Shown here: one piece after another, positions 35,666 through 43,866 of the stretch
Numbering within the stretch: position 1 is the first letter of the stretch
Layout of the letters: every line of letters begins with the position of its first letter
Assembly: GCF_026191355.1 (NCBI RefSeq)
Contig: NZ_JAPHOQ010000003.1
Span: forward strand, 186,001 to 250,000
DNA length: 64,000 nt
Direction: 5' to 3'
DNA from: Legionella sheltonii
GTDB taxonomy: Bacteria; Pseudomonadota; Gammaproteobacteria; Legionellales; Legionellaceae
Made by a program: the position numbers and the translations under genes
Notes under the pieces: model-generated
What the model was told of the DNA's origin: nothing
Seen by the model: the letters and a program-made list of their open reading frames with translations, nothing else
The model's database searches: none

Positions 35666-36220
35666 TTATGCTGCACTACGTCCTTTATGGGTATCAACGA
35701 CAGGAAAGTCGATGTCCGTCTTGAATGCTTCGTTGAAGTAGTTAGTGAAAGTGTTCATCGCTACATGCGCTAAAATTTCAACCATTTCTTCATCACTAAA
35801 TCCAGCTTCACGGACAGTCTTGATGTCGAACTCACTCACCCCACCACGACGTTCAATCAGTTGAGTAGCAAAATTGAGAGCCACTTGTGTTTTCTTATCA
35901 GACGATTTTCCTGAGAGGTTTTCTTTAAGTTCATCTTTATTAATCCCTGCTTTTTCTCCAAGATAGGTATGAGCGGATGCGCAGTAGTTACAGCCATTAT
36001 AACCTGCTGAGACCAATGCGATTTGTTCGCGTAGTTTAGGGTTAAGAGCACCTTTGCTAAGAGAGGTCATAATCCCAATGTAGGCTTCCAGTGCCGCTGG
36101 TGAGTTGGCAAATGTGCTGAATAGATTTAATTCAGTGCCCATAGCTTTTTTTGTGCCTTCTAGTAGCTCTTTGGCTTTGCCTTGTGCGTTAGCGATAGAG
36201 ATTTTTTTAATACGTTGCAC
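35666..36220 (-). CDS. Carboxymuconolactone-decarboxylase / AhpD-like alkylhydroperoxidase
   Basis: 184 residues with no signal peptide. REQIALVSAGYNGCNYCASAHTYLG near 62-86 is the AhpD-like redox site with CxxC and the helper His. The rest is all-helical, with FATQLIERRGGVSEFDI following. Proteins of this class reduce organic peroxides or act as disulfide reductases. GGAGAA ribosome site lies upstream. It diverges from an exported MsrB, so the pair looks like a small antioxidant unit. Confidence 0.88.
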   Translation of the reverse strand: MQRIKKISIANAQGKAKELLEGTKKAMGTELNLFSTFANSPAALEAYIGIMTSLSKGALNPKLREQIALVSAGYNGCNYCASAHTYLGEKAGINKDELKENLSGKSSDKKTQVALNFATQLIERRGGVSEFDIKTVREAGFSDEEMVEILAHVAMNTFTNYFNEAFKTDIDFPVVDTHKGRSAA

Positions 36221-36313
36221 GATACTTCTCCTTATTTTTGGATAGATTGGAATACGACAGTATCCTCTTGCCCTTTATAATTGTAGTAGACCATATAACT
36301 TACGTCAAGGAAA

Positions 36314-36358
36314 TTGACAGTTGTTCGGAATTCTGTTGTTCGGAATTCTGACTATACT
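36314..36358 (+). promoter_or_regulatory. msrB promoter region with a 15-bp tandem duplication
   Basis: TTGACA (36314-36319) and TATACT (36353-36358) are 33 bases apart. Two exact copies of TTGTTCGGAATTCTG (36321-36335 and 36336-36350) lie between them. With one copy the spacing would be 18 bases, close to ideal. The duplication would weaken the promoter or bring it under an activator. Confidence 0.65.
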
Positions 36359-36391
36359 TAAGATTAGAGCATTAATCAGTGAGAAACCACC

Positions 36392-36913
36392 ATGAAGCGT
36401 ATTATCAAAGGTTTGTTATTTTTTTTCATGAGTGTTGCCTCTTTGACAGCCTATGCAGAACAAGCCTATAAACGACCTTCAGATGCTGTCATCAAACAAA
36501 AATTATCAACAATTCAATATAATGTTACTCAACAACAGGGTACAGAATCCCCGTTTAATAATGCTTATTGGAATAATGAAGAGCAGGGTATTTATGTTGA
36601 TGTTGTTACCGGTGAACCATTATTTATTTCGCTCGATAAATATGACTCTAAGACTGGCTGGCCGAGTTTTACCAAACCGCTAGAACCTGGAAACATAATA
36701 TATAAAGATGATAGCAGCATGTTTACTAGTCGGACTGAAGTGATTTCCAAACATGGAAAATCACATTTGGGGCATGTTTTTGATGACGGCCCTCCGCCCA
36801 CCAATAAACGTTTTTGCATGAATTCTGCGGCGCTGGAATTTATTCCAGTCAAGGATCTGCAGAAAAGAGGTTATGGTAAGTATTTGCCACTATTCAAAAA
36901 TGCAGGAAAATAA
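36392..36913 (+). CDS. msrB: Exported peptide-methionine (R)-S-oxide reductase
   Basis: 173 residues. Residues 1-22 form a signal peptide ending AYA. MsrB motifs are [33 protein letters not shown] near 84-96, RTEVISKHGKSHLGHVFDDG near 110-130 and RFCMNSAALEF with the catalytic Cys near 142. The CxxC zinc pairs are absent. It repairs R-methionine sulfoxide in periplasmic proteins. A second exported MsrB is at 52.9 kb. Its promoter region carries the 15-bp duplication described separately. Confidence 0.94.
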   Translation: MKRIIKGLLFFFMSVASLTAYAEQAYKRPSDAVIKQKLSTIQYNVTQQQGTESPFNNAYWNNEEQGIYVDVVTGEPLFISLDKYDSKTGWPSFTKPLEPGNIIYKDDSSMFTSRTEVISKHGKSHLGHVFDDGPPPTNKRFCMNSAALEFIPVKDLQKRGYGKYLPLFKNAGK

Positions 36914-37064
36914 CGTGAAGTAATATGCCAAGTTTATGGCTCACAACAAGATTTGCCTTTGATAAACAGAGCTTAGGCAGTTGAGTGGTTTTGCCTGGTT
37001 TTTGCAATTTATCAATTAATCAGCTACCTTTAAGCTGGATAATATTATCAACAGGGAGCTTAAA

Positions 37065-37388
37065 ATGGACAAGCGAAGTTTAATTATAGCAGCTGCAGCC
37101 GCGGCTTTATTTACCTCTGGCGTAAATGCAGCAGCAAGCCAAGAGACTAACTCAGGTAGTAATACTACTATGATGAAGTCAGAAAAAAACAGTTGTAAGG
37201 GGCATAATAGCTGTAAAGGCACTAACAAATGTAAAGGGACTAATAATTGTAAGGGTACAAATAAGTGTAAAACTAGCCATAATAGTTGTAAAGGCACTAA
37301 TAAATGCAAGGGCACTAACAGTTGTAAGGGTACGAACAGCTGCAAAGGTAGTAGCAATTGTAAAAGCAACCACAAATGTAAATCATAA
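37065..37388 (+). CDS. Cys-rich CKGTN-repeat peptide, predicted MNIO-modified (bufferin-like) precursor
   Basis: 107 residues. A signal peptide (about 1-23, ending GVNAA) and a short Ser/Thr/Asn linker precede a 65-residue low-complexity region with 11 Cys in steps of about six, mostly (S/K/N)CKGTN. AGGGAG ribosome site 6 bases before ATG. It sits directly before a DUF692 (MNIO) enzyme and its DUF2063 partner. That is the layout of bufferin-type clusters, in which Cys residues of an exported peptide are oxidatively modified, giving copper binding. The repeats may be several copies of a modification site. Family placement is by context and composition; the exact chemistry is unknown. Confidence 0.8.
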   Translation: MDKRSLIIAAAAAALFTSGVNAAASQETNSGSNTTMMKSEKNSCKGHNSCKGTNKCKGTNNCKGTNKCKTSHNSCKGTNKCKGTNSCKGTNSCKGSSNCKSNHKCKS

Positions 37389-37453
37389 TCTGTATTGATA
37401 TAACTATTGATGTCTTGAATGAGGCATCAATACTCATAGGAACTACCGCCAGG

Positions 37454-38344
37454 ATGGTACAATCGATGGAGAAGAGTCAAGAGGTTCGCATACCCTATCC
37501 ACCTCTAGGTATGGGGCTTGGTCTTAGAACAGAACATTATCAATATATTTTAGAACATGTACCAACAATCGATTGGTTTGAAATTCTTACGGAAAATTAC
37601 TTGGTTGATGGAGGAAATCCACTTTATTATTTAGATAAGATTCGCGAACATTATCCTATGGTTATGCATGGGGTTTCTTTATCAATCGGAAGTTCAGATC
37701 CACTAAATAGTGACTACTTAAGCAAAGTTAAAAAACTAGCTGACCGAATAGAGCCAAAATGGATTTCCGATCACTTGTGCTGGACTGGTGTACATCAACG
37801 AAATATGCATGATCTATTACCCCTTCCTTATACTGAGAAAATGATTAGCCATATTGTTGAACGGGTCAAAAGTGTACAAGATTTCTATCAACGGCAACTA
37901 GTATTAGAAAACGTTTCCAGCTATATCACTTATAAACAATCTGAAATGACTGAGTGGGAGTTTTTATCTGAAATAGCCAATCGAGCAGATTGTTTCATTT
38001 TATTGGATATTAATAATATCTATGTAAGCGCTTTTAATCATGGTTTTGATTCAGAAACTTATCTAAACCATATTCCAGTAAACCGGGTCCAACAATTTCA
38101 TTTAGCAGGCCATATGAATTGTGGTGAATATATTATTGATACACACGATCACCCAGTTATCAAAGAAGTCTGGGAGCTATATGCTAAAGCGATTAACCGA
38201 TTTGGTGATATTTCAACCATGATTGAACGAGATGACCATATTCCAACATTTGAAGAACTATGGCAGGAATTAGACTATGCAAAAAAAATCAAGCAAACAA
38301 GCTTGTCCAAAGCAAAAGTGAGCTTAGTGCATGAAACCATCTGA
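37454..38344 (+). CDS. bufB: MNIO-family (DUF692) peptide-modifying oxygenase, cluster 1
   Basis: 296 residues from the ATG at 37454; ATG 37466 is also possible and a TTG at 37415 is unlikely. DUF692 TIM-barrel motifs in order: GMGLGLRTEHY, MHGVSLSIGSSDPL, ISDHLCWTG, LLPLPYTEKM, LENVSSYI, LLDINNIYVSAFNHG, FHLAGH, DTHDHPV and EVWELY. The His, Asp and Glu residues in these supply the two- or three-iron site. MNIO enzymes use O2 to rebuild Cys (or Asp) side chains in a peptide. It follows the CKGTN precursor by 65 bases and overlaps the next gene by 14, so the three are one operon. Confidence 0.93.
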   Translation: MVQSMEKSQEVRIPYPPLGMGLGLRTEHYQYILEHVPTIDWFEILTENYLVDGGNPLYYLDKIREHYPMVMHGVSLSIGSSDPLNSDYLSKVKKLADRIEPKWISDHLCWTGVHQRNMHDLLPLPYTEKMISHIVERVKSVQDFYQRQLVLENVSSYITYKQSEMTEWEFLSEIANRADCFILLDINNIYVSAFNHGFDSETYLNHIPVNRVQQFHLAGHMNCGEYIIDTHDHPVIKEVWELYAKAINRFGDISTMIERDDHIPTFEELWQELDYAKKIKQTSLSKAKVSLVHETI

Positions 38345-39122
38345 TGATCTCTATATATTATTACAAAACTCTATTTTGAGCGATGAACCGCTTATTGAAC
38401 CCTATTTACAACTGCCACCAAAAGGTTGTATTGCTGACAGAATAGCGATATACACTGATGGATTTTATAGCAGGCTTGAAGAAACACTATTAAGTGATTA
38501 TCAAACGTTAGCAGTATTAATGGGTCAAGATGAGTTCAGTCAAATGTGTCAAGATTATGTGGGATTATACCCCTCATACAGCTATTCTCTTAATTTTTTT
38601 GGTCAACACCTAAGTAAATTTCTGTCTGAAAAACCACCCTATAATAAAAGGCCGCATTTAGGAGAAATTGCATCCTACGAATGGGCTGAAGCGCAGGCGT
38701 TTACAGCAGCTGACGCAACGCTACTTACAACAACGGAGTTACATCTTGTGCCTGGAAGCGAATGGCCTGACATGAAATTTTATCTTCATCCATCTTGTCA
38801 TTTATTATCAATGCATTGGAACAGTTTTGACCTCATTAAAGCATCAAGAAATGGTTACAAGCATCCTCCTCGTCCTAAAAAAATGGCTCATTCACAATCT
38901 TTAGTCATTTGGCGCCGCCAACTTCAAATAAGATATTATCTACTGGATAAGTTAGAGCTAAATATGTTAAAGGCAATCCAAAACAAGGCTTCTTTCATAG
39001 AAATTTGTGAACAATTAATCTATGAAATGAAGGATGAGAAAGCGGCAAGCTATTTGGTAAAAAAATTGTATGTTTGGCTTGAGGAACAATTGTTTGTCCA
39101 TCAATTGAATCCTTTTGTCTAA
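38331..39122 (+). CDS. bufC: DUF2063 partner protein (BufC type), cluster 1
   Basis: 263 residues. The N-terminal DUF2063 domain is shown by IADRIAIYTDGFYSRLEETLLSDYQTLAVLMG near 33-64, then YPSYSYSLNFFGQHLSKFL. The C-terminal half has a winged-helix-like look. In MNIO systems this protein binds the precursor's leader and presents it to the enzyme. Its start overlaps bufB by 14 bases. It is only distantly similar to the BufC of cluster 2, which suggests each pair is matched to its own precursor. Confidence 0.9.
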   Translation: MKPSDDLYILLQNSILSDEPLIEPYLQLPPKGCIADRIAIYTDGFYSRLEETLLSDYQTLAVLMGQDEFSQMCQDYVGLYPSYSYSLNFFGQHLSKFLSEKPPYNKRPHLGEIASYEWAEAQAFTAADATLLTTTELHLVPGSEWPDMKFYLHPSCHLLSMHWNSFDLIKASRNGYKHPPRPKKMAHSQSLVIWRRQLQIRYYLLDKLELNMLKAIQNKASFIEICEQLIYEMKDEKAASYLVKKLYVWLEEQLFVHQLNPFV

Positions 39123-39572
39123 AACACTATTATGCCTCGTTTCTAGTCATTCATTAAAATCATTGGTTTTTTCTATCTGTATTTCTTTTTCTTAATGGAG
39201 GTAATAAGTAAATTATTTGCTCTAAAAGTAAAAAAGGACCATACTCAATTGGACAGCACAGAGAATTTATTTCGTGCTCCTACAAGGAAGGATACATGGA
39301 CAAATCCTCAAAACCATCAGGCAAGCGCTCCATAAAAGCTGAAATGATTTAATTCAACTATTAATGCTTTTCTACTAATGGTCGCCAGGCTGCCTAAATG
39401 TGTGTAATTAAAAGTAGCATTGGATGGTTTATTATAAACAAGAGCCGCAATTTTTTTGCAACAAAAGCGCCGCTTTGTTTTGCGGCAGGTGCAAGTCCAG
39501 GGAAAGTTTTTCCGTGCCACTTCAATGTAAAAAGATTTAAATATGGTTAACACTTTTATAAGGATAGCAGCG
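39123..39572 (+). other. Gap before the YHS gene
   Basis: No firm gene. A tiny frame at 39296-39352 (18 codons, MDKSSKPSGKRSIKAEMI) follows an unusually good AAGGAAGGA ribosome site. A stem of GCCGCAA / TTGCGGC flanks about 30 bases near 39445-39486. Both are noted without a function. Confidence 0.25.
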
Positions 39573-40031
39573 ATGAAAAAACTTAACTCATTGTATATAG
39601 CGCAATTAATATTTATTTTTATGATGCCAGTTCTTGCCTGGGCTTCAGATATTTCCTACAGTTTGGTGGGTATTCAGGGGTATGATCCTGTGTCTTATTT
39701 TCAACAAGGTGGGCCTGTACGTGGTAGCGGAAACTACACGGAATATTATGAAGGTGTGAGTTATATTTTTTCTAATCAAGAGAACAAAAAAACATTTCTT
39801 GCAAATCCTGAAAAATATCTTCCCGCTTATGGAGGATATTGCGCGTATGGCGTATCCGTTGGGAGCAAAATAGTGAGTGATCCTTTAGCTTGGAGAATTG
39901 TGGATGGAACACTGTATCTAAATTTAAACAGCAAAACACAAGATGTTTGGGCAAAAAATATACCTGGCAACATAAAGAAGGCAAATATTAATTGGCCAAA
40001 AATTAAAGGCATCGACCCTAAAGACTTATAA
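39573..40031 (+). CDS. Exported YHS-domain protein
   Basis: 152 residues from the ATG at 39573 (AAGGAT upstream); an earlier ATG at 39543 lacks a site. Residues 1-25 form a signal peptide ending WAS. VGIQGYDPVSYFQQGGPVRG near 35-54 and YSFSNQENKKTFLANPEKYLP-type sequence with GGYCAYGVSVG near 90-100 are the exported YHS pattern. Such domains may bind a metal and are often found near copper or oxidative-stress genes. Sitting between two MNIO clusters it may handle the same metal, which is inference from position. Confidence 0.85.
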   Translation: MKKLNSLYIAQLIFIFMMPVLAWASDISYSLVGIQGYDPVSYFQQGGPVRGSGNYTEYYEGVSYIFSNQENKKTFLANPEKYLPAYGGYCAYGVSVGSKIVSDPLAWRIVDGTLYLNLNSKTQDVWAKNIPGNIKKANINWPKIKGIDPKDL

Positions 40032-40335
40032 TAAGTTGCACTGTTTTAATATAATCCTCCTCCCCACTTAGTTTGCATCCGGATTTGTTTTGCGGTTCGA
40101 ATTAAGAAGTTTGGAAGGGGAAATGATGTAATGAGTATGTATTCATTAAGTAAAGATTCGGGAAATTGTGGTGATTAATACAGACTCTATAGCCTTTAAA
40201 CAGACTACCGTCAGCGGTAAGCCAGTAATCGTGGCTGGGAAAGCCTTGACATCTTTTAATATTCACCTAAACTTTTCATTAAAACGTTGAGCTTAATATA
40301 TCGATAATATCATGTTCATTAGCTGAAGAAGGAAT
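40032..40335 (+). other. Gap with a short coding-like remnant
   Basis: A plus-strand frame at 40168-40290 (GTG start, 40 codons) reads AFKQTTVSGKPVIVAGKALT and ends in a stop. It looks like the tail of a beta-rich protein but has no family I can name. The same bases can fold into small hairpins (ACCG/CGGT, GCCA/TGGC), which I attribute to codon content. Confidence 0.25.
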
Positions 40336-40857
40336 ATGAAAGAAAAAAAAAGGAGTAAAACAAGTAAATACCTTAGTAATTTAGTTTTAATTCTTGCTCT
40401 CTCCATGATGGTTAGCTCAGCTGTGATTTCATATTTCTTTATCAGACAAAATGAGCTGCTTATATCTTCTTTGAAAATGCAAGCGCAGAACAAACAAATT
40501 CTCATTAAAGATGTATGGAACAATATAGTAAAAAAAGAAACCAGAGCTGATATCGCGATACTTCTGTCTGTTTTACCTGTAAAAGATGAGGTCGAAGTTC
40601 AGGTCATTAAAAAAGACTATTTGAGAGACTTTTCTGAGTTAACAGGAACATCAAGTACAGCGGATATTGTCAAAGAGGTTAAAAAGGAAATTGAGCGTTA
40701 TGGTGAATATATTGATAATTTATATCTTGATCAAGTGACTATTCAAAATAAAGCAACTGCAATCGAAGGTAGTAATAAATTGTATTCTGAAATAGCGTTC
40801 TTTCTACAAATATTTAGCGTTGTATTGATTATTTTAAGGAAGGATTTTACAGAATAA
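40336..40857 (+). CDS. Membrane protein of unknown function (DUF4337-like layout)
   Basis: 173 residues. One membrane segment near 14-35 and another near 150-168 enclose a mostly helical, charged middle (about 45-145) that is probably periplasmic or cytoplasmic depending on topology. A very basic N-terminus (MKEKKRSKTSK) precedes TM1. GAAGGAA ribosome site upstream. The TM-coiled region-TM layout recalls DUF4337, but I cannot claim membership. No clear link to the neighbouring MNIO clusters beyond position. Confidence 0.6.
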   Translation: MKEKKRSKTSKYLSNLVLILALSMMVSSAVISYFFIRQNELLISSLKMQAQNKQILIKDVWNNIVKKETRADIAILLSVLPVKDEVEVQVIKKDYLRDFSELTGTSSTADIVKEVKKEIERYGEYIDNLYLDQVTIQNKATAIEGSNKLYSEIAFFLQIFSVVLIILRKDFTE

Positions 40858-41046
40858 TAATAGTCTCAACGATGGATCTTAATCCCAAGTTACTCCTTAA
40901 CATGAAAATTTATAAACTTGTTTAACCTTGACAGCGAATTGATCGGTGCTACATTTAAAGGATAACATATCGGATAGTCCTGAAATAATATGATTATTTT
41001 CCAATACCATGTTATGTAACTGTTATATTAATAAAGGAGCATTAAA

Positions 41047-41340
41047 ATGATAAAAAGCGGAATTTTTACAGCAGTTGCAGCAGCGATAACTTTAACAACT
41101 AGTGTTGCATTTGCTGAAGGTGAAATGGAGAAATGTAGCGTTGTTAAAGATGGCAAGGGATTAATTAAGGAAAACAAAGCAGATTGCAAAGGTTCTTCCC
41201 ACTCCTGTGCTGGACAAAATAAAGCAGGTGATTCTGAATCGTGGATCTTAGTACCAAAAGGTCAATGTGATAAAATAAATGCGGGTGATTTTAGCGCTGT
41301 TGGGCAAGACATTAAAGATAAAATAGAAGTTGCAAATTAA
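41047..41340 (+). CDS. bufA1: DUF2282 bufferin-type precursor peptide (BufA1)
   Basis: 97 residues. Signal peptide 1-22 ending AFA. The mature part holds four Cys: MEKCSVVKDGKGLI, ADCKGSSHSCAGQ and PKGQCDKI, with the ESWILVPKG stretch typical of DUF2282. AAGGAG ribosome site lies 8 bases before the ATG. It is followed after 14 bases by a DUF692 enzyme. In known bufferins of this family, MNIO turns central Cys residues into thiooxazole-type rings and the product sequesters copper in the periplasm. Copper-responsive expression is likely but no operator could be identified. Confidence 0.93.
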   Translation: MIKSGIFTAVAAAITLTTSVAFAEGEMEKCSVVKDGKGLIKENKADCKGSSHSCAGQNKAGDSESWILVPKGQCDKINAGDFSAVGQDIKDKIEVAN

Positions 41341-41354
41341 TCGATTCGTATATT

Positions 41355-42209
41355 ATGACTTTGAACCCGCTAATAGGTATTGGACTTCGGTACCCTCATT
41401 ACACACAAGTTCTAGAGGAGCGACCTTCGATTGGCTGGTTTGAAGTTCATAGCGAAAATTTCTTCTCCAACCGCGGAAATGAGATAAAAGCTCTTTTAAA
41501 TATTTCCGAATATTATCCGATAAGCCTTCATGGTGTTGGGCTATCTTTGGGTTCATCCGATGGTATCTCCAAAGTCCATTTGGATCGTCTATCGAATCTT
41601 GTTCATCAGGTGCAGCCTAAATTTGTTTCTGAGCATCTTTCATGGGGACATGTTGGTGGCATACACATGCCTGATTTACTTCCAGTGCCTTATACAGAAG
41701 AAAGTTTTAACACCTTTAAGCGTAGTATATCGATAGCACAGGATTTTTTAAAACGAGAAATTCTTATTGAGAACCCATCTTCCTATATAGAATATAAGTC
41801 ATCCAGGCTCCATGAATCCGATTTTTTGGTGGAGCTTTGCAATCAAACAGGTGCCAAGATTCTGCTCGATGTGAATAACCTATTCATCTCATCCTGGAAT
41901 CACGGATGGAATACCAAAGAGTACATTGATTCTATTCCATTTAATTTAGTAAAAGAAATTCATATTGCTGGTCATTCCATAAAAGAATTGTCAAACGATA
42001 GTACTCTGCGTATAGATACTCACAATAATTATGTGTGTGATGAGGTGTGGGCTCTATACGATTATACTGTTCAAAGATTTGGCCCTATACCAACTTTACT
42101 TGAATGGGATGCAGACATCCCTTCTCTCAATATTTTAATTGAGGAAGCTTCAAAATGCGAGTCATACCTCTCGTCTTACAAAGTTAATAGGGGGGTAGCA
42201 AATGCATGA
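41355..42209 (+). CDS. bufB: MNIO-family (DUF692) peptide-modifying oxygenase, cluster 2
   Basis: 284 residues. DUF692 motifs in order: GIGLRYPHY, LHGVGLSLGSSDG, VSEHLSWG, LLPVPYTEE, IENPSSYI, LLDVNNLFISSWNHGW, IHIAGHS, DTHNNYVCDEVWALY and a late LLEWDADIP. This set gives the iron-binding His, Asp, Asn and Glu residues. It modifies the DUF2282 peptide encoded just upstream, with the BufC partner whose start overlaps this stop by 8 bases. Similar in plan to the cluster 1 enzyme but clearly diverged, not a recent copy. Confidence 0.95.
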   Translation: MTLNPLIGIGLRYPHYTQVLEERPSIGWFEVHSENFFSNRGNEIKALLNISEYYPISLHGVGLSLGSSDGISKVHLDRLSNLVHQVQPKFVSEHLSWGHVGGIHMPDLLPVPYTEESFNTFKRSISIAQDFLKREILIENPSSYIEYKSSRLHESDFLVELCNQTGAKILLDVNNLFISSWNHGWNTKEYIDSIPFNLVKEIHIAGHSIKELSNDSTLRIDTHNNYVCDEVWALYDYTVQRFGPIPTLLEWDADIPSLNILIEEASKCESYLSSYKVNRGVANA

Positions 42210-42981
42210 ATTACTTAAGTTACAACAGTCTTTTTATCGAAATGTCTTTAAAAAAGACGATGATTTAAGTTTTATAAGCTCGGATTTCTCCCAAGAACGG
42301 CTAGATGTTTATCGTCAGACTATTTTTGAAAATATGATCAATGCTTTGAGGATTACTTATCCAGGCGTTTGGAAATTAATCGGCAATGAGTGTGCCAATA
42401 GTGTTGCCTATACTTATTGCAAAAAGGATAAGTACTTACCAAAGACAGGCTGGCTTGATGATTTTGGTGGAGATTTCCCTGACTTTCTATCCACATTACA
42501 GCAACTGTCTGAGTTGCCCTATTTAAGTGATTATGCCCACTATGAATGGCTCAAACATTTGGCGTATGGGGCTGTAGACTCTAAGTCCATTTCTCCTCAA
42601 GATTTAATGACCATCCCCGAAGAGGAAATAGATCATATCAAACTGAATTTTTGTCCTTCAGTTTGTATTTTTCAGTCCAAATACCCGTTGTTTGATATTC
42701 ATGATACCATTGAGAATTGTAGTTCAAAAGCAATTACCCTTAAGACAGAAGCAGCTTATGGTGTTATTGGCTGTAAGGAAAACGAAATACATACCTATTG
42801 GATTGCCGAAGATCAGTGGCATTTCATAAAGAAATTATTTGAAGGTGCAAAGCTTTTAGAGAGCGTCCAGTATGCACAAACAATCAATCAAAATTTTGAC
42901 TTAACTTCAGCAGTTGCTTTTGTGTTACAGGAGCAGCTGGTCGACAATATCATTAAAACCGGAGGCAATAATGCTCAATAA
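42202..42981 (+). CDS. bufC: DUF2063 partner protein (BufC), cluster 2
   Basis: 259 residues. The DUF2063 region SQERLDVYRQTIFENMINAL then YPGVWKLIGNECA near 28-60 is diagnostic, followed by FPDFLSTLQQL and a C-terminal wing domain. It should bind the DUF2282 leader and help the MNIO enzyme. Overlaps bufB by 8 bases and the DoxX gene by 11, so the four genes 41.0-43.5 kb form one operon. Confidence 0.92.
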   Translation: MHELLKLQQSFYRNVFKKDDDLSFISSDFSQERLDVYRQTIFENMINALRITYPGVWKLIGNECANSVAYTYCKKDKYLPKTGWLDDFGGDFPDFLSTLQQLSELPYLSDYAHYEWLKHLAYGAVDSKSISPQDLMTIPEEEIDHIKLNFCPSVCIFQSKYPLFDIHDTIENCSSKAITLKTEAAYGVIGCKENEIHTYWIAEDQWHFIKKLFEGAKLLESVQYAQTINQNFDLTSAVAFVLQEQLVDNIIKTGGNNAQ

Positions 42982-43468
42982 TTCGGTAGAGACTTCTATA
43001 AATAAGCCGTTCATTTCTAAAATCATTCAGATTTATCTATTAGTTACAAAGGTTTTGGAGAAAATTGCCCTTCCTGTGCTTGTTTTATTCATGCGCTTTT
43101 GGATGGCTAAAATCTTCTGGTATTCTGGCATGACTAAAATATCAAACTGGCAGTCGACCGTCTTCTTGTTTAGGGAAGAGTATAAAGTTCCTTTTGTGCC
43201 TCCAGAAATTACTGCTTGTCTTGCAACCTCTTTTGAGCTCGCTTGCCCTGTACTTCTTATCTTTGGGTTTGCAACAAGACTTGCAACATTGCCTTTACTG
43301 GCTATGACCGCTGTCATTCAGTTTACCTATCTCGATTTAATAGACCATCGTTACTGGGCTATGCTGCTTGCTTTGATTTTATTTTATGGCCCGGGTTCAC
43401 TATCTCTTGACCACTTAATTTCTAAGAAATTTGGATTATTGGCATCTTCGCGTGGCGATGTTGCCTAA
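42971..43468 (+). CDS. bufD: DoxX family membrane protein
   Basis: 165 residues from the ATG at 42971 (GGAGG 5 bases upstream); the frame to 42914 lies in the previous gene. Four membrane segments. LFMRFWMAKIFWYSGMTKISNW near 44-65 and FELACPVLLIFGFATRLATL are the DoxX signature. DoxX proteins commonly end bufferin operons and may serve as an electron or quinone-linked membrane partner. Only cluster 2 has one. The 3' neighbour is a truncated gene. Confidence 0.9.
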   Translation: MLNNSVETSINKPFISKIIQIYLLVTKVLEKIALPVLVLFMRFWMAKIFWYSGMTKISNWQSTVFLFREEYKVPFVPPEITACLATSFELACPVLLIFGFATRLATLPLLAMTAVIQFTYLDLIDHRYWAMLLALILFYGPGSLSLDHLISKKFGLLASSRGDVA

Positions 43469-43637
43469 ATCAAATTTGGTGTGCATAATGCTTCTGAGTA
43501 TAATAAGTCCAGCGATCTCAATAATTCTTTTTCTAATAGATTGCCCGCTCAGAAAAAGTAAATACTTTGAACAGATTTATGCAGGGTAAAAAAATAATTG
43601 TTTTATCACCCGAGTTTATAAAGTATTAAACTAATGT

Positions 43638-43823
43638 TTAACACCGCAAGGAAAAAAGTGCAGAAAACGTCAGAACCATTCCCCGCACACGAAATTTGAA
43701 ATGCTTTTTATTATAAATAAAAGCATAAGCATGAAGAATTCTTCCCAGAATAAAAAATAATGCCAAGATGAATAGAATTACCCAATGGGCTTGATTTGCT
43801 TCAGCGCAAAGCATCAATATCAA
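43638..43823 (-). pseudogene. Truncated MAPEG-family membrane protein
   Basis: About 61 codons that match only the C-terminal part of MAPEG proteins: LCAEANQAHWVILFILALFF then ILGRILHAYAF and RGMVLTFSAL. The N-terminal half is missing, and the break at about 43824 coincides with an IS66-type end. No working product is expected. Confidence 0.75.
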
Positions 43824-43825
43824 TG

Positions 43826-43866
43826 CAACCCGTATTTAGGGTATGCGTTCGGGGAAATACGGGTTG
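43826..43866. repeat. Perfect 12-bp inverted repeat, IS66-type terminal remnant
   Basis: CAACCCGTATTT (43826-43837) and AAATACGGGTTG (43855-43866) are separated by 17 bases. GTATGCGTTCGGGGAAATACG at 43842-43861 matches the left end of the IS66 element at 46574 with only a few differences. This suggests that an IS66 relative once sat here and left its end. Confidence 0.65.

Noticed and set aside
37179..37375. Leu/Thr-rich repeat frames opposite the CKGTN precursor
   Set aside because: They are the antisense translation of the repeat DNA; the plus strand has the ribosome site, signal peptide and operon.
37180..37380. Could the 18-bp repeats be a CRISPR-like array?
   Set aside because: The period is 18 bp, in frame, with no spacers; it is a coding repeat. 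No CRISPR array is seen in the window.
39317..39553. 78-codon minus-strand frame before the YHS gene
   Set aside because: No ribosome site, odd Cys/Lys composition, no family resemblance, and it faces no operon.
40207..40245. Small consecutive hairpins resembling a riboswitch
   Set aside because: The bases also read as a smooth coding frame and do not match any riboswitch core I know; the gene downstream is unrelated in distance.
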